A DNA stretch of 64,000 nt, from NCBI RefSeq assembly GCF_900590885.1, contig NZ_UUON01000033.1, positions 248,001 through 312,000 of the forward strand, in the 5' to 3' direction. Both the position numbers and the translations under genes were made by a program. Origin of the DNA: Pseudomonas viridiflava. GTDB taxonomy: Bacteria; Pseudomonadota; Gammaproteobacteria; Pseudomonadales; Pseudomonadaceae. The first letter of the stretch is position 1. The number at the start of each line of letters is the position of its first letter. Below the pieces are notes generated by a model. It worked only from the letters and a program-made list of their open reading frames with translations, made no database searches and was not told the DNA's origin. This document shows, piece by piece, positions 63,101 to 64,000 of the stretch.

Positions 63101-63566
63101 ACCTAAGTCGCTTGAAGCGTTTCCCGGTGAAAAAGCGCTGCTGGAGCCGCCGGTCAAAGGTGTCAATCGGTTCTATCACTACACCGGCAAAGACCCGCAC
63201 GCCAGGATCATGGCGAGCAATGTTCTCGAACCGTCCAGGTTCAATTTGAAGGGCGAGGCGTTACCCAAAGGTCAGCGCCGGCATTACTTTACCGACCTGG
63301 CCCCGGAGGACATGCCCACCGAGAAAATCTCCGAGGCCATTTTCGGGAAGCGTAAACAGGGTAATGCCCTGGATAAGATGACCTATTACTACGAGGTCAA
63401 CACCTCGGGACTGAACGTGGTGAAAAGCACCGAAAACGCGCATATCTTTTACGTGGAGACGCCGTTTGACATTCCGTTGAGCTACAGAAGCTCCCCGCGG
63501 GCGGAGTTGACTCGCCGGGTCATCTACCATGGCGAAACCCCCTACACGCCGGCCCCGCCCAGTTAA
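60180..63566 (+). CDS. Large DUF6543-type toxin with C-terminal ART-HYD1-like domain
   Basis: 1128 residues; AAAAGGAG lies 8 bases before the ATG. No signal peptide. Residues about 50-760 are rich in helices and carry patterns of the dermonecrotic-toxin-related DUF6543 family of Pseudomonas (LNPLAYPPGSPGPEWVQTV; GGPLILYSPDAPDGMSFRQ; a second copy-like GPVVLYTPGEGFEEF at about 244-258). A hydrophobic glycine-rich stretch follows (about 760-800: FGIEIATQLLGCLPAAGRFV). Residues about 990-1110 look like an ADP-ribosyltransferase of the HYD1 class: RFYHYTGKDP (His1000), RRHYFTDLAPED (Tyr1036) and YYYEVNTSGL (Glu1072). This suggests a polymorphic toxin with a translocation-type body and a toxic tip. 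No immunity gene follows. Secretion route unknown. Confidence 0.72.
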   Translation: MIVKRHLQVQPDFPFRSNVVLPKAVEQPAPRSDSPGIVSEQAITGTPLTPIVRGIYPAFVKEAGVNTPTSAQQGLLLQHDDLNNKINLLISQQPTYEAFFQKYQPYVASTPGAVDNIGALFANAVTRFWTAPRPGEKPSSPPQDQLINLHRQMLSTQAALRAADGTLSSAGKALIDKAFQYPTQADREKAFPHGSRLGVYPLTVDDNTPTGARLAGAFMLTATDGSSATTPHWPNGDKSLLASEDNGPVVLYTPGEGFEEFANPAQLQAVLMQRIDNGGVPATLLSESLPLPAERLRKPLRGQDLTLGFSPIPEDVTAAAIPQLLERQADELNALTHSDTSDMDGEHIAAAMNNAANWTSQFDGSNAMLARAEKLEDKQQPQWLKNLLPVNAGHYQFLDTCEQKTAQALAPLLEAIPSLQHFANQQINAALKQKYPAANFDADKIVVHTYGEFVFSRRNGEVVKNVTNSFSSLTEVALKNATLSIPAENYQNRSLTMTASLTDTGGKPVLGADGKPIVLEGSEIAALVSKLEVGSNYIKLLKKRMAPEALTGDAGKVRTAWKANLSDVMRKQAFLAELNPLAYPPGSPGPEWVQTVLDFPDPAKRPQVDGRTIVANTVSHYGKALQGVIAIDSGKGGPLILYSPDAPDGMSFRQVADRVALETLFEQPQWKTYAESKVSPLNPGGPDAAIQDRLNESVFSALDREDRGDRPNGPGYLSPIQGDFQDALYKQLAGLLIDEADAGSVSSAELAAETNYNKIMFGIEIATQLLGCLPAAGRFVSTALRLTRAGLRVLKAPGNAIVNALNRPDRLAMLYSRVGGSGGATAGSRARPLLRPVLSAPALSRAVQPLAPGTPGVGSVPDISGHSVPDSLLSGRTLRGDGTYQVGDQFYVRYTDGTGVSKPYEISPIYKIEGGPVRVINPHTRKTVAFLQPAGAGEWRQSRMLGGAKGGVVQGVKRPNTEPVQPGPSSAAKQPKSLEAFPGEKALLEPPVKGVNRFYHYTGKDPHARIMASNVLEPSRFNLKGEALPKGQRRHYFTDLAPEDMPTEKISEAIFGKRKQGNALDKMTYYYEVNTSGLNVVKSTENAHIFYVETPFDIPLSYRSSPRAELTRRVIYHGETPYTPAPPS

Positions 63567-63621
63567 AAAAAAGGCCCCCATCATGCACTGCGGATAGGGG
63601 ACGCAGCACATGCTGGGGGCC
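63567..63621 (-). terminator. Rho-independent terminator of algA
   Basis: On the minus strand the stem TGGGGGCC... GGCCCCCA is preceded by the cupin stop region and followed by eight T (63574-63564 region). The long loop (about 34 bases) contains a smaller GCA-TGC helix. It separates algA from the convergent toxin gene. Confidence 0.8.
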
Positions 63622-63635
63622 TGTTCTACACGGTG

Positions 63636-64000
63636 TTACTGCGCGATGGTTTTCACCGACACGCCACGCTCAACCGGCGTCGAACGCCCGTAGATATCTT
63701 CAAAACGCTCGATATCGTCTTCGCCCAGGTAGCTGCCCGATTGCACTTCGATGATCTCCAACGGGATCTTGCCCGGGTTGCGCAGGCGGTGCACCGAGGC
63801 GATCGGGATGTAGGTGGACTGGTTCTCGCAAAGCAGGAACACGTTCTCGTCACAGGTGACTTCGGCGGTGCCGCTGACCACGATCCAGTGTTCGGCGCGG
63901 TGGTGGTGCATCTGCAGCGACAGGCACGCGCCCGGCTTGACCGAGATGTGCTTGACCTGGAAGCGCCCGCCCATGTCCACCGAGTCGTACGAGCCCCACG
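63636..64000 (-). CDS. algA: Mannose-6-phosphate isomerase / mannose-1-phosphate guanylyltransferase, C-terminal part
   Basis: The frame runs off the window end (it is read WGSYDSVDMGGRFQ from base 63999), so about 121 C-terminal residues are seen. They are the cupin (type II phosphomannose isomerase) domain with metal ligands in SLQMHHHRAEHW and the ending QSGSYLGEDDIERFEDIYGR, nearly identical to AlgA/PslB/WbpW. The full enzyme makes GDP-mannose for alginate, Psl or LPS. Paralogs exist, so the exact copy is uncertain. Confidence 0.88.
   Translation of the reverse strand, partial: WGSYDSVDMGGRFQVKHISVKPGACLSLQMHHHRAEHWIVVSGTAEVTCDENVFLLCENQSTYIPIASVHRLRNPGKIPLEIIEVQSGSYLGEDDIERFEDIYGRSTPVERGVSVKTIAQ

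Overview
The window is a piece of chromosome from a Pseudomonas of the fluorescens group. This rests on the lpoA-yraN-gmhA-BON / rsmI / rnpB / mraZ-to-lpxC gene order, on short GTGGGAGGGGGC-type REP palindromes between genes, on OprD, CheV and DUF1302/DUF1329 families, and on high third-position GC. No rRNA, tRNA, CRISPR array, prophage or insertion sequence was found.

Layout. 1-5.7 kb: end of a DUF1302 outer-membrane protein, a DUF1329 protein, a large MalT-like LuxR regulator and a YcbL-type metallo-hydrolase. 5.9-8.4 kb: a glycine-zipper/OmpA lipoprotein convergent with a chemoreceptor. 9.0-12.5 kb: a three-gene membrane-bound sugar or polyol dehydrogenase (triheme cytochrome c, Tat-exported small subunit, GMC flavoprotein with an Fe-S type cysteine motif). 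12.6-17.6 kb: the minus-strand operon lpoA-yraN-gmhA/diaA-BON, the divergent rsmI, and RNase P RNA. 17.8-35.8 kb: a complete dcw cluster (mraZ, rsmH, ftsL, ftsI, murE, murF, mraY, murD, ftsW, murG, murC, ddlB, ftsQ, ftsA, ftsZ, lpxC), almost all genes overlapping by 1-11 bases. It opens with a clear promoter and a three-repeat MraZ-type operator and closes with a strong terminator. 35.9-45.4 kb (all minus): a diguanylate cyclase, an OprD porin, and an RND efflux operon (adaptor, pump, OmpR-type regulator, sensor kinase) preceded by a perfect 18-bp palindrome. 45.6-51.5 kb: a small unknown gene, two tandem amino-acid-type periplasmic binding proteins (the second fused to a RidA domain), a YkgJ cysteine-cluster protein, a GNAT enzyme, CheV and a GhrB-like reductase. 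51.6-52.3 kb: a non-coding block of nested palindromes. 52.3-58.2 kb: a LysR regulator divergent from an OMF/FUSC/DUF1656/HlyD aromatic-acid-type efflux operon. 58.3-60.0 kb: SnoaL-like, SDR and small membrane proteins. 60.2-63.6 kb: a 1128-residue DUF6543-like toxin with a probable ART-HYD1 ADP-ribosyltransferase tip. The window ends inside algA.

The points most worth a second look are the large toxin without a visible immunity partner, the binding-protein/RidA fusion, the nested palindromic region at 51.66-52.28 kb (two cloverleaf-like folds inside inverted arms), a promoter plus terminator upstream of oprD that suggests a small RNA or attenuated leader, and the palindrome in front of the RND operon. 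All family calls come from reading motifs; no database search was run.
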